Assembly: GCA_009746045.1 (NCBI GenBank)
Contig: RPFO01000188.1
Span: 1,754,955 to 1,797,454, forward strand
DNA length: 42,500 nt
Origin: Mesostigma viride
Taxonomy: Eukaryota; Streptophyta; Mesostigmatophyceae; Mesostigmatales; Mesostigmataceae
Direction: 5' to 3'
Of the stretch, positions 21,158 to 32,163 are shown piece after piece (position 1 is the first letter of the stretch; each line of letters opens with the position of its first letter). The position numbers and the translations under genes are program-made. Below the pieces are notes generated by a model that saw only the letters and a program-made list of their open reading frames with translations, was not told the origin of the DNA and searched no databases.

Positions 21158-23108
21158 CCTTGGGTATTCTATATCGGGTTGCCGCTACCGATCCTGCGCA
21201 TGCAGCGACAAAGGAATCCGGCCTTTGAAAAAAACTTCAGCAAAGCTCTTTTGGAACAACAATTAGCCTTTTCGCATGGACACCTTTTTGGTCTCAAAAG
21301 CTCTCAAATTCCATTTCTCACGGAAGCAGGTGCTCGCCGTGCGAGGTTACGCCATGCACCTTGTACAGCTTGCCGTTGCACGTAGCTTCAAGCGCTTTTA
21401 CTTCTACGGGTGGCGCTGCTATGTCCATGTCTAGGTATAAAGAAATGCCAAAAAAATGCCGCTCAAATATACCGTGCGCACAATATGGTTCCACAGTTGC
21501 GACTCAGCGGGGGCCGGCAGTCACGTGATACTGCCGAACGTGAATTGCTTGTCAAGCTTTGTCAATTAAGCCTGGGTCACGGCGGAAATTGGTAGAGTCA
21601 ACCGCCGGGTGAACGTCGCGTGGTGCCGTGGTGGGCACCGGGCGGCGGGCGGTCCCGGCCCGGCAGCGGGGCGCGACGCGGCCGCCGTCCGGCGCTGGCG
21701 TATGAACGTATGTAGAACGCCACGCTGGGGACAGAATTGCGCGGGAAACAGTGGCCTCAACGGCTGACGACTCGCAAGTGCGGTCTATTACCAAATGGCT
21801 AGGACGCCAGTACGCACGGACGTAAAAACTTCAGAACGACGGTGGAATTACGCAACAGCTTGCAAGCTCAGTCTGACGTCTGTAAATGTTGGCGTCGATC
21901 GTTGTTGAGTGCGTAATTGGGTAGTCGACACCCAAGTGAGACGGGGAGCCCGCGCATGCTCCCATAGGAATGCCCCTGGCATCTCCTTTTGTTGGAAAAA
22001 TAGTGTTTTTCCCGCTGCATGGCAGTCGTGCTGTTAGGATTCAGGACTGGCGGACGACCGTTTACATTATCAGTAACCTCAGCAAGCTATGGCTTACCGA
22101 CAATATAGCGACATCAGTTTCACGTGATGGGGTGGGCGCCGCAATCGCAAGTGAACGGCAATATCATGGCTGAAGCAGTCACTATGAAGTGATGTAATTT
22201 CATCGGATATCTCAGATCACGTTTGTAAGTTTTCCAATAATCCAAGGCTGTATTGCCATTCTTTTTAAACTCATCCTTGGAAGACGGTTGATTTTGCGCG
22301 GAAGCTACGTCACTTTATTATGCGGAAGCGTTGCCGGATGTTGCTCGCTTAGCCTACTGGTTTTCCTTTTATCTGATGCAAACCTTGTGTGAATCCGCCA
22401 GATTATCTATCAGCTTTCTCTGGTTTCTTTCATGTGAAGTGCGCATGGGAAGGGAACCGCCAATCAAACTTGGTGGTTCGCAATACCATGTGATGGGCGT
22501 CATCACTCCCATTGTTGATATGCCTCCCCTGCGTTGGTTGCAATTTATTTTCAAGGTCACCGTAGAATCGGTTGGCACCACGCAGGAAACTGTTAGTTCT
22601 TTAGTGGTGCTGTATCTCAGAATACGAGGCATTGTTCTGTAAGTGAAAGCGTTGGCCCCCAAATCCCCATGTTGCTGCGATGCAACCTTGTGCTCCGTTG
22701 TTATGTTCCTTTGAGCACCGTCCCTGTGTGGACGCGATCTCAACATCAACACGTCAACATGTCGACTTGTTTTTACACGTTATTATTGTCGACATGTTTG
22801 TACACGGCATGGTTGCCAAACGGCCCCCCAGCCAGCGTCTACGGCCTTTTTCGATACTTATTGGTTTGCCACTAGCTGTATATCAGCGTCGCAGTGCTTT
22901 GAGGACTTTGAGGGATGGTCGCTGTGTGTGTGGGAGACGGCGCGTGGGGGGCTTGAAGGGTGAGGACAGGGGGGCGGGGAGCACAAGGGCGCGAGACTGC
23001 TAGGGGCAAGGCGCGAGGGATGTGGCCGGCCTTAGGCGAAGGGAGGGATTGGTTCGTTTGTGTCTGCGTTCCCGATTCTCTCTCCTGTAGTATGAAATTT
23101 TTACCCTT
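21158..23108. other. intergenic region between divergent genes; 5' side of the phosphatase gene
   Basis: This should contain the promoter and 5' untranslated region of the minus-strand phosphatase and, at its right end, upstream sequence of the plus-strand gene. Open frames are short and unrecognised. I cannot assign a TATA box or other promoter element with confidence. Confidence 0.5.
22756..22798. repeat. 11-bp perfect inverted repeat
   Basis: AACATGTCGAC (22756-22766) and GTCGACATGTT (22788-22798) are separated by 21 bases. No function is assigned. Confidence 0.7.
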
Positions 23109-23361
23109 GTGCAGTCCGTTTTCATTTGTCATTTGAACACGTGCTTTTTTAAAGAGTTTCTTTTGTTAAACAGCAAATCAATGCTTGTGTGTGACCTATC
23201 CAGGGGCGGTAAGCCTAGAGACAGCACGCCTGTGCTGCGCTGGGGAGGGGGGCAGGCCCCGTGCGGCAGAAGCCCAGGTGCCACAACCGCAACGTACACG
23301 ACAGCAGCCGTAGCAGCCGCCTTCCTCTCAACAACCGCAGCAGCAACGGCCCATGCAGCAA

Positions 23362-23364
<3 letters not shown>

Positions 23365-23403
<39 letters not shown>
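23365..23403 (+). repeat. (CAG)12-13 repeat in a Q/P-rich segment
   Basis: The array is flanked by CAA and CAG codons. The glutamine frame reads QQPQQQRPMQQDQ and continues after the array to PLSD, where a good donor (GACGTACGT) lies at about 23463. The alanine and serine frames are also open for about 150 residues. The glutamine frame has one TAG upstream at about 23313. It could be an exon of the gene to the right, but no frame is decisive. Confidence 0.7.
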
Positions 23404-23404
<1 letters not shown>

Positions 23405-23820
23405 CCTCGGAGCGGTGCATGGAGGCACCCCCGCCGGCCCCGCCACACCTTCCCTTGTCCGACGTACGTCTCATTCCTGCCCCATGCCCCCCTGTTCGCT
23501 GCTTGGTGGATGCCTTGTTGGCCACGCACCATCTGGAATGTTTTTCACGGTGTTCTGGCGAGGCATGGTGGCATGGTGAGATGGTGGCGGGACCTGTGGC
23601 ATCCCGCGCAGCCGATGAACAGCCAGTGGTTGCGCGCTCCCAGAGGCGACGTGTGTATGGCCTCCGTAGAGCGTCCTCTTGCTTCAGTGTTCAAGCCTTA
23701 CAGGGAGTAAAAAATTGTATATATTTGGGAGTTATAGTACTTGCACATCCCTGACCACGCCGTCGCTGGTCCGCCGGCTCGTGCGTTCCCTGTGACATCA
23801 CATTTCCTCGCACACGGCAG

Positions 23821-26800
23821 GCGAGTGCGGGGCCATGTGGGGCCGCAGGATCAGCCGTGGCACCCGGCGTCACCGGCCAAGTCGCCCAGAAGCCGCCGAG
23901 GAAACACAAGCTCCTGTACAAGTGTGCGTTCCGGGATGCGCTCGGGTTGACCTGCTGTGCCATCGTGGGCACGCGGCCGGGTGCCCCCCCTGTGGACACG
24001 GTGCAGCCGCTGCATGCGCACGGGAGTATGTTTTACTGCAAGCCGCACGCCGACATCAAGCGCTCCAGGGAATGGTGGGTGTTGGCGTGCTAACGCATGC
24101 TACTTGCTGGCGCGTGCCCCCAATGGTCATCGCATCGTCTTCTAGTGCACTGTCGTCCCTCGTCAGACGGATATAGGAACCATGTGCATGGACATGGTGC
24201 TCCGTGCATACTTGGTGGGGTCTGCGTCTCTTCGGTGGTCTACCGTGGTGGTTGTATGGTCATGCCGTACCGTCGCAGCGCCTGTGTACAGCCTTGAAAT
24301 GCTCTAGCAGCACCACAGCAGCAGGCTAGTAGCAGTTGTTGCACAGCAGTAGCACCAACGGCTGCAGTCGATCCCACCGCAGTAGATACGCGTTGCTGGC
24401 GATGAGTATTGGTTAACGGAGGCCAGGGACCGCCTGACCTGGGAATCCAGCTTGATCGCAACAAGCCAGGTGGTGTCAATTTCATGGTCCTTTCAGTAAG
24501 TGCTTATATCGAAGTCCAATAGGACATAGGTGCAAATAGCTAAGTCCATTAAGTGCTTATATCTAAGTCCATTAAGTGCTTATATCTAAGTCCATTAAGT
24601 GCTTAATTTGTCATGGTTCGCCGCCGCCGCCACCACCACCGCCGCCGCCGCAACCACCACCACCACCACCACCACCACCACCACCACCACCACCACCACC
24701 ACCACCACCACCACCACCACCACCACCACCACCACCACCACCACCACCACCACCACCACCACCACCACCACCACCACCACCACCACCACCACCACCACCA
24801 CCACCACCACCACCACCACCACCACCACCACCACCACCACCACCACCACCACCACCACCACCACCACCGCTGCCGCCGAAGCCGCCGCCGCCGCCGCCGC
24901 CGCCACAGCCACCACCGACAACGACGACACCATCACCACCACCACCGCCACCACCACCACCACCACCACCACCACCACCACCACCACCACCACCACCACC
25001 ACCACCACCACCACCACCACCACCACCACCACCACCACCACCACCACCACCACCACCACCACCACCACCACCACCACCACTACCACCACTACCACCACCA
25101 CCACCACCACCACCACCACCACCCCTTGTGTCACGTTCAACCGATACCTTATGCTGGACCACTGCTACGCTCATCATGGCTAGTAAGGGGTCGGCTGCCT
25201 TGTGCTGGACCACTGCTACGCTCATAATGGCTGATTACGGGTCAGCTGCCTCATGATGGACCACTGCTAAGCTCATCATGGCTAATTAGGGGTCCGCTGC
25301 CTCATGATGGACCACTGCTATGCCCATCACGGCTACTTAGGGGTCGGCTGCCTCATGATGGAACGTTGCCATTCTAACCACTAGAAGGACCACATGCTTT
25401 GAAACCAATGCTTCCTTCGTTGTTGTTCCCAAGCATGTATACTCTCTTTCTGTCCCTGCACACGTCCCCGTTTGTGTGTTCGTACTTTGCAGCCTGGGCA
25501 ACGCCAGCATGCAGCGGTTTCTGGATGCGATGGAGCAAGTCCCCAACATCGACTCAAGTGACATACATGAGACACCCTTGCTGGCAAGGAAGGCGTTAGA
25601 GAATGCCGGGCAGGGACCCCTTAAGGAGGGACCCATCGACTTCCATGACCTCATGTGGGTTCTCACGATGAGCAAGAAGGGCCCCAGGCACAACGTGGTG
25701 CTGCAGGCCCGACTACCGACCAACCGAATACCGGACTTCCTGCAAGGTGAGGGGGTGCGAGCCAACTGCAAGCCTCACTGTAAAGGCAGAAGGAGCTACG
25801 CAGGAAAGCCTGGCGAGGGCAGCGGCGCGCAGATTGCAGGGGACTTGGCAACATCAAGGGAGACCTGTCCCGCACCCATGGGCGTAGCGTTGGCCATCGC
25901 GACAGCCTCGCCTGCCAGCACATCGGGTGCCGTGTGTCCGGCAGCGCTGCCTTTGGTGCCGGATGCCTTGCATATGGCTGCGCCCCTGGCGGATGTGCCC
26001 GACCGTAGTCCCGACAATGGTGGGGAGGGAGGCGCCGCCAGTGCCACTGGTGATGAGGGTGAGGACGACGATAAGGACGAGCAAGGGCGCTCGAAGACAT
26101 TGATGTATAGCCGCTACTCGTGCGCAAGGTTCGGCAAGAGGCCGCCGGACCCAAACAAGTTGCCGCCGGGCCACCCTGGCGCGCGGGCGTCGCGCCTCAA
26201 AGGTGAGATGTGCGTCGGCTGCAAGGTGGAGTGGCGGTTCAGCCAGCTGTTCGAGGACCCGGCCACCTCGTACGTTGTGTGCCCTGAGTTTAGGCACGAT
26301 CACGGTGCCGCAGGGCTGCCCAGGGATGCGTTCAAGGGCGGGCCGTGGCTGAGCGAGCGGTGCCGTGGGTATGTGTACCAGAGGCTGAGCGAGGTGGGCG
26401 CAGGTCAGCGTGCGGACGCGCGGGCCATCATGCTAGCGTGGCGCGCGCGGCTGGAGGGGGAGGTTGGGCGCGAGGAGGCGAGGGCGCTGCGCGATTACGC
26501 GCTGACAACGGGCGACGTGCGCAACATGGAGGCACGGCAGAAAGGGGCGACGCGGAGGGACCCAGGCCAGGGGGCACGCGGGCGGTCAGTGGACGATCCA
26601 TGCGGGGCCAGCGGGCCGTCGAGCCGGTCTGAGGGAGGGTGTGTTTCAGATTTTGTTGACACAAGTGACGGAGGGGGCGCCATGGATGACGCGCGCAGCT
26701 CGTTATGGGTCCACACGGGCGGGACATTGGCGGTCCGAACGGGGGGACCCGGCCATGTCTGTCAACGCACAGGACACGCACCAGCGTGTTCTTTTGAGCA

Positions 26801-27692
26801 AGAGTTCCTTCAGGGGCTGAATGCTGTCTGGGCCAAGGTAGCGGGCATCGCTCACGAGGGGGACCGTCGTTCCGCGCAAGACGCTGTGCTGGCGGGTATG
26901 GACGACCTGGCGCGCCAAGTGGACAACATCGCACGCACCGGCCAGCCAGGGGCGAGCGGGGGCCGTTCGGCGGCAGCGGCACGCTGCATCCTGGATCCGT
27001 ACGCGCCCGCGGCGGGCGGTCTGGGGGTTCCGGTTGACCCAGTTGCCGTGGGGCAAAAGGGGGGTAGTAAGCGTGCACCAGCCGCCCCCTTGACGGTGCG
27101 GGCGAGGAAACCCAAGCAAAGCCGTCCAAGCCAGCCACAGGGCTCCACCTCAGTTGTCGCGAGCAGCGGCGGCGATGTTGGGCATGTGGTGCAGCCGCCT
27201 GGGCTGCGAGGGTTGGGCGGGCGCGCGGGGCAGGCGGGGCAGGCGGGGCAGGCGGGGCAGGCAGTGTCTGGCGTCGGGAGTGCACTGTCCGAAAGGGGGG
27301 GCCTGGCGGGGCCACCACAGGGGGCAGAAGCGGCGGGTGTGCGGGTGTGCCATCCGGGTCAGCTGGTGGAAGTAGGGGTAGCCACGCGGTCTGGATTGGG
27401 CGTTCCCCCGCCGCCGCCAGGGGGAACGCCAGGGTGGCCGGTGGAGGCACCGAGACGTGCGCAAGCAGTATGTGCAGGGGGGGAGCTGAGTGCTGCACTA
27501 GGGGCGGAAGGTGCGGTGCTTGTGCCGAGAGGGGTGGGCGCATCCCACGGTCACGCGCCCCCGATGGTGCATGCAGGGGTGGGCACGCAAGCAGGGCTGT
27601 GGGCGTGGCAGGTGCAGGGAGGGCGTGACTGGCAGGCAGGGCGGGGGCGTTCGGGGCCACACGGGGCGCATGCGCAGCAATTCGTGCCGTGA
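23821..27692 (+). CDS. predicted spliced gene; protein with FAR1/MULE-like zinc-finger pattern
   Basis: Two exons are proposed: 23821-24074 (acceptor CACGGCAG, donor G|GTGGGT) and 25493-27692 (acceptor TTTGCAG). The junction is in phase, TG+C giving Cys, and the frame then stays open to the TGA at 27690. The first exon encodes a basic segment with KHKLLYKCAFRDALG and FYCKPHADIKR. In the second exon, a C-terminal block shows YSCARFGK, a basic linker, EMCVGCKVEWRF, then CPEFRHDHGAAGLP and LSERCRGYVYQRL. Cys ... Cys-x2-Cys ... His-x-His followed by 'LS' and a helical stretch resembles FAR1-type (WRKY-GCM1) DNA-binding domains of Mutator-like transposases. The tail is rich in G, A and P with four GQA units. 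A donor-like AAG|GTGAGG at 25740 hints at a further intron. The 5' end is not known; a Q-rich exon near 23.3 kb may belong. It could be a domesticated or decayed transposase. Confidence 0.5.
24497..24608. repeat. 23-bp tandem repeat, about four copies
   Basis: The unit begins agtgcttatatctaagtcca. It lies in the proposed intron, just before the CCA array. Confidence 0.85.
24621..25125. repeat. (CCA)n trinucleotide array of about 500 bp
   Basis: This is almost pure CCA, with CCG-rich interruptions at 24621-24650 and 24868-24905 and a short GACAACGACGAC break near 24915. It lies within the proposed intron of the plus-strand gene. The poly-P, poly-H, poly-T, poly-V and poly-G frames of up to 226 residues are artefacts of this array. 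Confidence 0.97.
25152..25365. repeat. 51-bp tandem repeat, four full copies
   Basis: Units start at 25152, 25203, 25254 and 25305, with a partial fifth at 25356. Each contains GGACCACTGCTA ... CTCAT ... GGGGTC(G/A)GCTGCC. It directly follows the CCA array inside the proposed intron. Confidence 0.92.
27231..27266 (+). repeat. 9-bp in-frame minisatellite (four GQA units)
   Basis: GGGGCAGGC repeats four times and preserves the reading frame of the long exon, encoding GQA repeats. Confidence 0.85.
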
Positions 27693-29305
27693 GTGCGGCA
27701 CGTCCCTAGCTGCCACACGGGTCCGTTTCCGTGCCTCCTTGGATGCTCCTGCTGGCGACGGCACGGGGAGGTGGGCGCGTGCGGGCCTGGTTGAAGTGGG
27801 GATCAACGCGAGCGGGTGCCTACGCATGCGTGCGCGTGCAGGGGAGGGCGAAGCGGGAGCTTACGCACCCACACCTGATGTGCATGTATACATGCGCATG
27901 AGTACATGCGGAACTGCATGATCAACCACACAAGCTCGCGCCACACATGCGCGCATGTGGTCCACAAGGTCAGTTACATGGGGCATCGTTGTTGTGTCTG
28001 GGTGACTGTGACGTCTGTTTTCATTCATCAAGGCTGCAACGTTTGCGATGTAGCGCATGAGTGTTCCTTATTCCTTCGTGCTTCATGTCGTATGCAGTGT
28101 AGCGCATGGGTGTTTGTTCCTTATTCCTTCGTGCTTCATGTCGTATGCTTCGCGCGTGCCACCGCTCGCAACAGGGGTCGGTTGGCGCGGATTCTCTAGT
28201 CCGGATGTACGTCGTGGCATTGTCATGTAGGTTGTTCGTTTTGCGGCTGATAGATAGCACTAAGACTTTGGAGCGTTCCATGATGGAAAGGTGAACGCCA
28301 CGCTGACAATGCCAGTTGCAGTGGGCCCATCTGCAGACGCATGTCGTTGCACACCAGACAAATATTGTATGTTGTACCGTGTTCCTGACTACCTCTGCCA
28401 CGTGAGGCATGCCCCCACGTTGTTGCACATGTCAACTGCTGGGCTGTTGTCAGCAGCTTTGGGACCTCCAGCCGCAAATTGTCTTTATAGAATTGAGCAT
28501 GTTTTCCTCCGATCCCCCCCCCCCCCCCCCCCCCCCCCTTGCCTCTCTCCCCCTGTGTACCCCCGCCTAGTGCCTTCCCTTTGCTGCCTTCTTGTTTCTT
28601 TGATGTTCGTGGTCCCTGTTTTTGTGAATGGCCGGATAGCGGGATTATTTTGTATGATTAAGCACCTCACGGTTTATTCCTAAATATCTGCGTGCACGTG
28701 TGTGGTCGCGTGGCTCTTCATCCTGGTGTTCTTGACTGCCATGTGTGCTGTGTTTATGCTTCATCAGGAATACATCGATGCAGTAAGTGGAAATCTGGCT
28801 GCCAGTGAGGCGCCATCCTTCCTCTGTGCAAGCTGTGCAATGGTGGCGGCCACTACGCTGGCTGGCCGAAAGTTCAGTGCCTGACCGTCAAGCATTCATG
28901 GTTGCGCAGCTCTGATGAAAGTCGTGTATAAAGTAGCACCTACCGGATTCTTAGGAATGACCAGGTGGTACGCTACCTTGCCAGATGCTTTTTGAAGGTG
29001 CCGCATGTTGCAAGCCTTTTTGGTCCTCAGTGTGCAAGCCCACGCGCGACATTTGATACATTAGAGGAGGCATTCGATGTTTAATTTTTAAACGGCTGAC
29101 ATAAAGATTTATCATGGATTGATCCTACAGGTGAGTAAATACTTGCATGCCATGTCAACGGATGCATGTCACGTAGCACTATCCCGGGCTCAACATGCAT
29201 AAAAAACACAAAATAATATCATTCCCCAGGCCTTCTGATGGAATCCCGCTCCGAGCTGCCCTGGCCGGGCAGCGAGTGACCCTATAAATTGCATGCTCAT
29301 CGTGT
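27693..29305. other. intergenic; no recognised gene
   Basis: Open frames are short. It holds an imperfect tandem duplication (28049-28148: two copies of 'gtagcgcatg...ttccttattccttcgtgcttcatgtcgtatg') and a run of 25 C at 28514-28538. No poly(A) signal for the upstream gene was identified. Confidence 0.5.
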
Positions 29306-29372
29306 TGCGGCGTTTTCCGGTCGGTCGGCTGGTCGGTCGGTCGGTTGGTCGGCCGGTCGGTCGATCGGCCGG
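29306..29372. repeat. (GGTC)n microsatellite
   Basis: This tetranucleotide array with a few substitutions immediately precedes a retrotransposon fragment. Confidence 0.85.
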
Positions 29373-29394
29373 TCGTTCAGAATCAATTGATACT

Positions 29395-30140
29395 TGTACG
29401 TACTTGTACACTGTTCTCCTGACAGTGGCACCAGGCTCGCCATGGTCCGGTCCGTTTCCCCCCACGCGAACATCCAGTCTGAGGATGCGGACGGCGCGGC
29501 TTTCTACTCCGGCCCCCAACCACCGACCTGACATCGTGGTTCTGGACTTTGAGGGAGGCGGACGGCACTTGCTAATTGACGTTTCTGTGGCTCGCCCCCT
29601 GGCTCTTAGCCATGTCGTTGGTGCATGTGCACATCCCAGGCGGCGGGCTACACGGCGGATCGGGCTGAGCGGGCCAAGCTCACGGCCTATATGGCGACAT
29701 CGGGTACCACCCGGGGTGGTGCCCTATGTCTTGGAGGAGTTCGGGGCCATGGGGACCCTGACCGCCGGCTTCTTCGGAGTGCTGCCGGCTCCGGGAGGCC
29801 CGCCTGGACTTGGAGGGCCAGCGGGCCCCTAGCTTGGTCGGCGCGGACCTGGTCATCGTACTGGCGCCAACGCGCCTTTCGGTAGCGCTTACCCGGGCTG
29901 TGGCTGACATCTTGCTCCACCGCACGCGGGCTGACTTTGTGGCGCAGCTCGATCGGTTACCATTAGGATGTTGTACTTCATTCCGCGGTGTGGAGTGTCC
30001 CAACTCCCATGCCGGCTACTGGCTAGTTGTAGTTATTTTGTCGTGGTACCTCTTGTTAGCTGTTGTCTTGATAGCTGTTGTTGGCTTTGTTTATGGTTAA
30101 CGGGGTGCCTTCACTCTGATGTAAGTAATTGTAATTTTAA
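29395..30140 (+). pseudogene. RLE-type non-LTR retrotransposon, 5'-truncated copy (copy B)
   Basis: Translated pieces are LYTVLLTVAPGSPWSG, then NHRPDIVVLDFEGGGR with HLLIDVSVARPLALSHVVG, then PYVLEEFGAMGTLTAGFFG, and finally TRAVADILLHRTRADFVAQL in other frames. This is the endonuclease domain plus the C-terminal tail, with at least three frameshifts. It starts inside the region coding for LHTVLLTV of the fuller copy, so the reverse transcriptase and zinc finger are absent. Downstream it keeps the family's 3' end, including 'cactctgatgtaagtaatt' (30112-30131). The endonuclease residues R-P-D and D are still present, but the copy cannot be functional. Confidence 0.8.
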
Positions 30141-30143
30141 ATT

Positions 30144-30337
30144 CATATCAAGGAGACAACCAGTGCGCAGGCCAGAAATCGGGAGAATCCGGACCATGGT
30201 AGCTCGAGCCTGCCGTTATCTTGTCCGCGTTTTCGAGTCGTTCAGGATGATGAAGATGAATGGTGTTGGAAATGTGTAGCCTTGTGCATTGAAATTATGG
30301 CTGGCTTACGTGTAGAGCGACTAGATGACCTAGATTC
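30144..30337 (+). repeat. dispersed repeat, inverted partner at 39733-39930
   Basis: Starting at 'tcaaggagacaacc' and continuing through 'gaatccggaccatggtagc' to 'gtgtagagcgactagatgac', this segment is the near-perfect reverse complement of 39733-39930. A shorter related piece occurs at 33783-33815. It follows the 3' end of copy B. No coding function is recognised. Confidence 0.85.
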
Positions 30338-30450
30338 ATCATGTATGTCTAGATTCATCATGTATGTCTAGATTCATGTATGTGTTTAAATTCATATGTA
30401 CATGGCCATGCATGCACGTTAGCTAAATCTCACTACTCTACAGTCTACTG

Positions 30451-31850
30451 CTACAGTTCCCTAAGCTGCATGGGGTTGCTGGGGTTGAGGCGTTGAGCTG
30501 GGGCCGCAGGGGTCGCCTGCATGCCTGAGCAGGGTTTGTGGTGGACGTAGTAGATGACTGCCCCCCTCCAGTACACGCGTACCGTCGCACCGGCTTTTTC
30601 CCTGCTGCCTGCCGGAGTTGGAGGTAGGTTGGCCATTTTAATTAGCTCGATCCGTCGCGTTTGTTGCTGGCCAGCCAGGGTCAAGTCGTCGTCTGGACAG
30701 CGCGGCGTGTAGGAGGTCCCTACGAGCCTCTTGCGACGCTTGAGAAACACTGAAACAGCAGAGACTGCTCAGTTGTCCGCCATCATTGTGAACATGTCAA
30801 AGGTTGATGTGATCAATGGTACGCCGGTGAGCAGCAGCGGGGGCGGTCCAGCCTTACTTACCCCGCGAGAAGGGGAGGCGGAAAGCCTCCTGCTTGAGCT
30901 CACCTTATAATGAGGGCCATGCATGGGGCCGGGCAAGGATTTTGTTTTCAAACGCCTTAATTCCAAGGCAAGGGAAGTTCGATCGGAGCCTCACCTTGCT
31001 GCCAGCAGGTCGAAGTGCTTGACAATGACGTTACGGCTGCTGCGCTTGCGATCGAGCTCGGCCTAAGTAAGTAAGTAAGTAAGTACTTGCGTGTCATGCG
31101 CAAAGGCATGCCACGGAGTACTATGCTAATCTCATTAGAAAAATAATTACACAAAAGTTTAAACAAATATCGTCTGCATCATCGAGCTCGGCCTCCTTGC
31201 GGAGGTCAAGCGTCGATCTGTTGCTTGAGCTGGGCGGCGATGGCGGAGGTGGTGGCGGTGCCGTGGTGGTAGTATGGTTCATCGATCATAGCATGCCGTT
31301 GCCCAGCGGTCAGTGGGCCGGTCAGGACTCAGGTGTCTCGCCGGCTGGGCCAGCAGGTCATGCAGTGATGGGCGCCCGGGCTGCTGGCCGGGCGGCAAGG
31401 TACGTCCTTCAGTGACCGCCATACCAGTGTGAGACCTCAGTGCGGCGTTTTGCAGCTGCAATCCATGGCGATGGCGTTGGACCCTTGAGGCGCTTAATAA
31501 TTTGTCGATGTCGAGGATCGCTGGGCACACTGTGATGGCGTCAGTCACTGTGGCGGTGGTTGCGGTGGAGGCCGGCCCGCGAGCTACCAGCTTGGAGGTG
31601 GCGGTGGTGGTGGAGGAGACAAGGGGAAGCTCCTGCCGGCAGTCAGCGTGCCTCCCAATTGGCCGCCATGCACATCTGCGGCGAGAGGGGGGTCGATCAC
31701 GTGCTGCTGGAAGGCCTCCTTAGTTGAGGATGGAGCCAAACTGCATGGTGATTTCGCAGATGGAAGTGGTGGTGGGGGCCCTGAGATCTCGGCCGGCGAC
31801 AGAGCGCCCGTCGGTCAGGACTGGAGCAGAGGGCAACATTTGAGCTGAAT
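30451..31850 (-). pseudogene. L1-like ORF1, second copy, interrupted by a short insertion
   Basis: This is co-linear with 10340-11743. The C-terminal block DLTLAGQQQTRR ... VYWRGAVIYYVHHKP lies at 30451-30750. Farther up, the stretch around 31040-31070 and 31181-31260 matches 10815-10895 at the DNA level ('gagctcggcctcc...cggaggtcaagcgtc'). Glycine/valine-rich plus-strand frames opposite are artefacts of the same composition. The copy is frameshifted and carries a 116-bp insertion (31065-31180). No ORF2 is attached. The ORF1 assignment is as for the first copy: coiled coil then basic C-terminus, by resemblance. Confidence 0.5.
31065..31180 (-). mobile_element. 116-bp retroposed insertion with 14-bp target duplication and (ACTT)n tail
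   Basis: The host sequence 'atcgagctcggcct' occurs on both sides (31051-31064 and 31181-31194). The paralogue at 10815-10850 has the site once, which shows the empty state. On the minus strand the insert ends in a run of ACTT units, like the 3' tail of a retroposon. Too short to code, it is either a SINE or a severely 5'-truncated LINE. Confidence 0.75.
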
Positions 31851-32060
31851 GCCCGATCAGGCTAGCTCACACGGGGCGGCGCGTGGAGAACTGGCCTAGA
31901 AGGCCTGCATGTCATATGGGGTGGAATATATATTCATTGAGAATGATAGATTATACGGAGGTGAGATAGGCATGCAACATAAGGAAAAACCCGATAACTG
32001 GGAGAATAACCCTGAAGAAATTAATAGTAATCTGACACGGACAGGCAAGGATTACGCCAG
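31851..32060. other. spacer between two element copies
   Basis: There is no supportable gene in this short AT-rich piece. Confidence 0.4.
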
Positions 32061-32163
32061 CTCAGTGCACAAGGTACAACTAACTATACATCACGTACAA
32101 AACTACACGCAGCAACAGCGCTGCCGGCCCACCATGCAGGCCTGGAATTCCTTAAGGGATCTA

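Noticed and set aside
20894-21385. 163-residue plus-strand ORF opposite phosphatase exon 1
   Set aside because: Antisense shadow of a well-supported exon.
24576-25256. Poly-proline, poly-histidine, poly-threonine, poly-valine and poly-glycine ORFs of 180-226 residues
   Set aside because: All arise from the (CCA)n array; the same DNA is open in every frame. No flanking domain supports translation.
26428-27660. 410-residue minus-strand ORF
   Set aside because: Proline/arginine-rich shadow of the long GC-rich plus-strand exon; no domain or initiation context.
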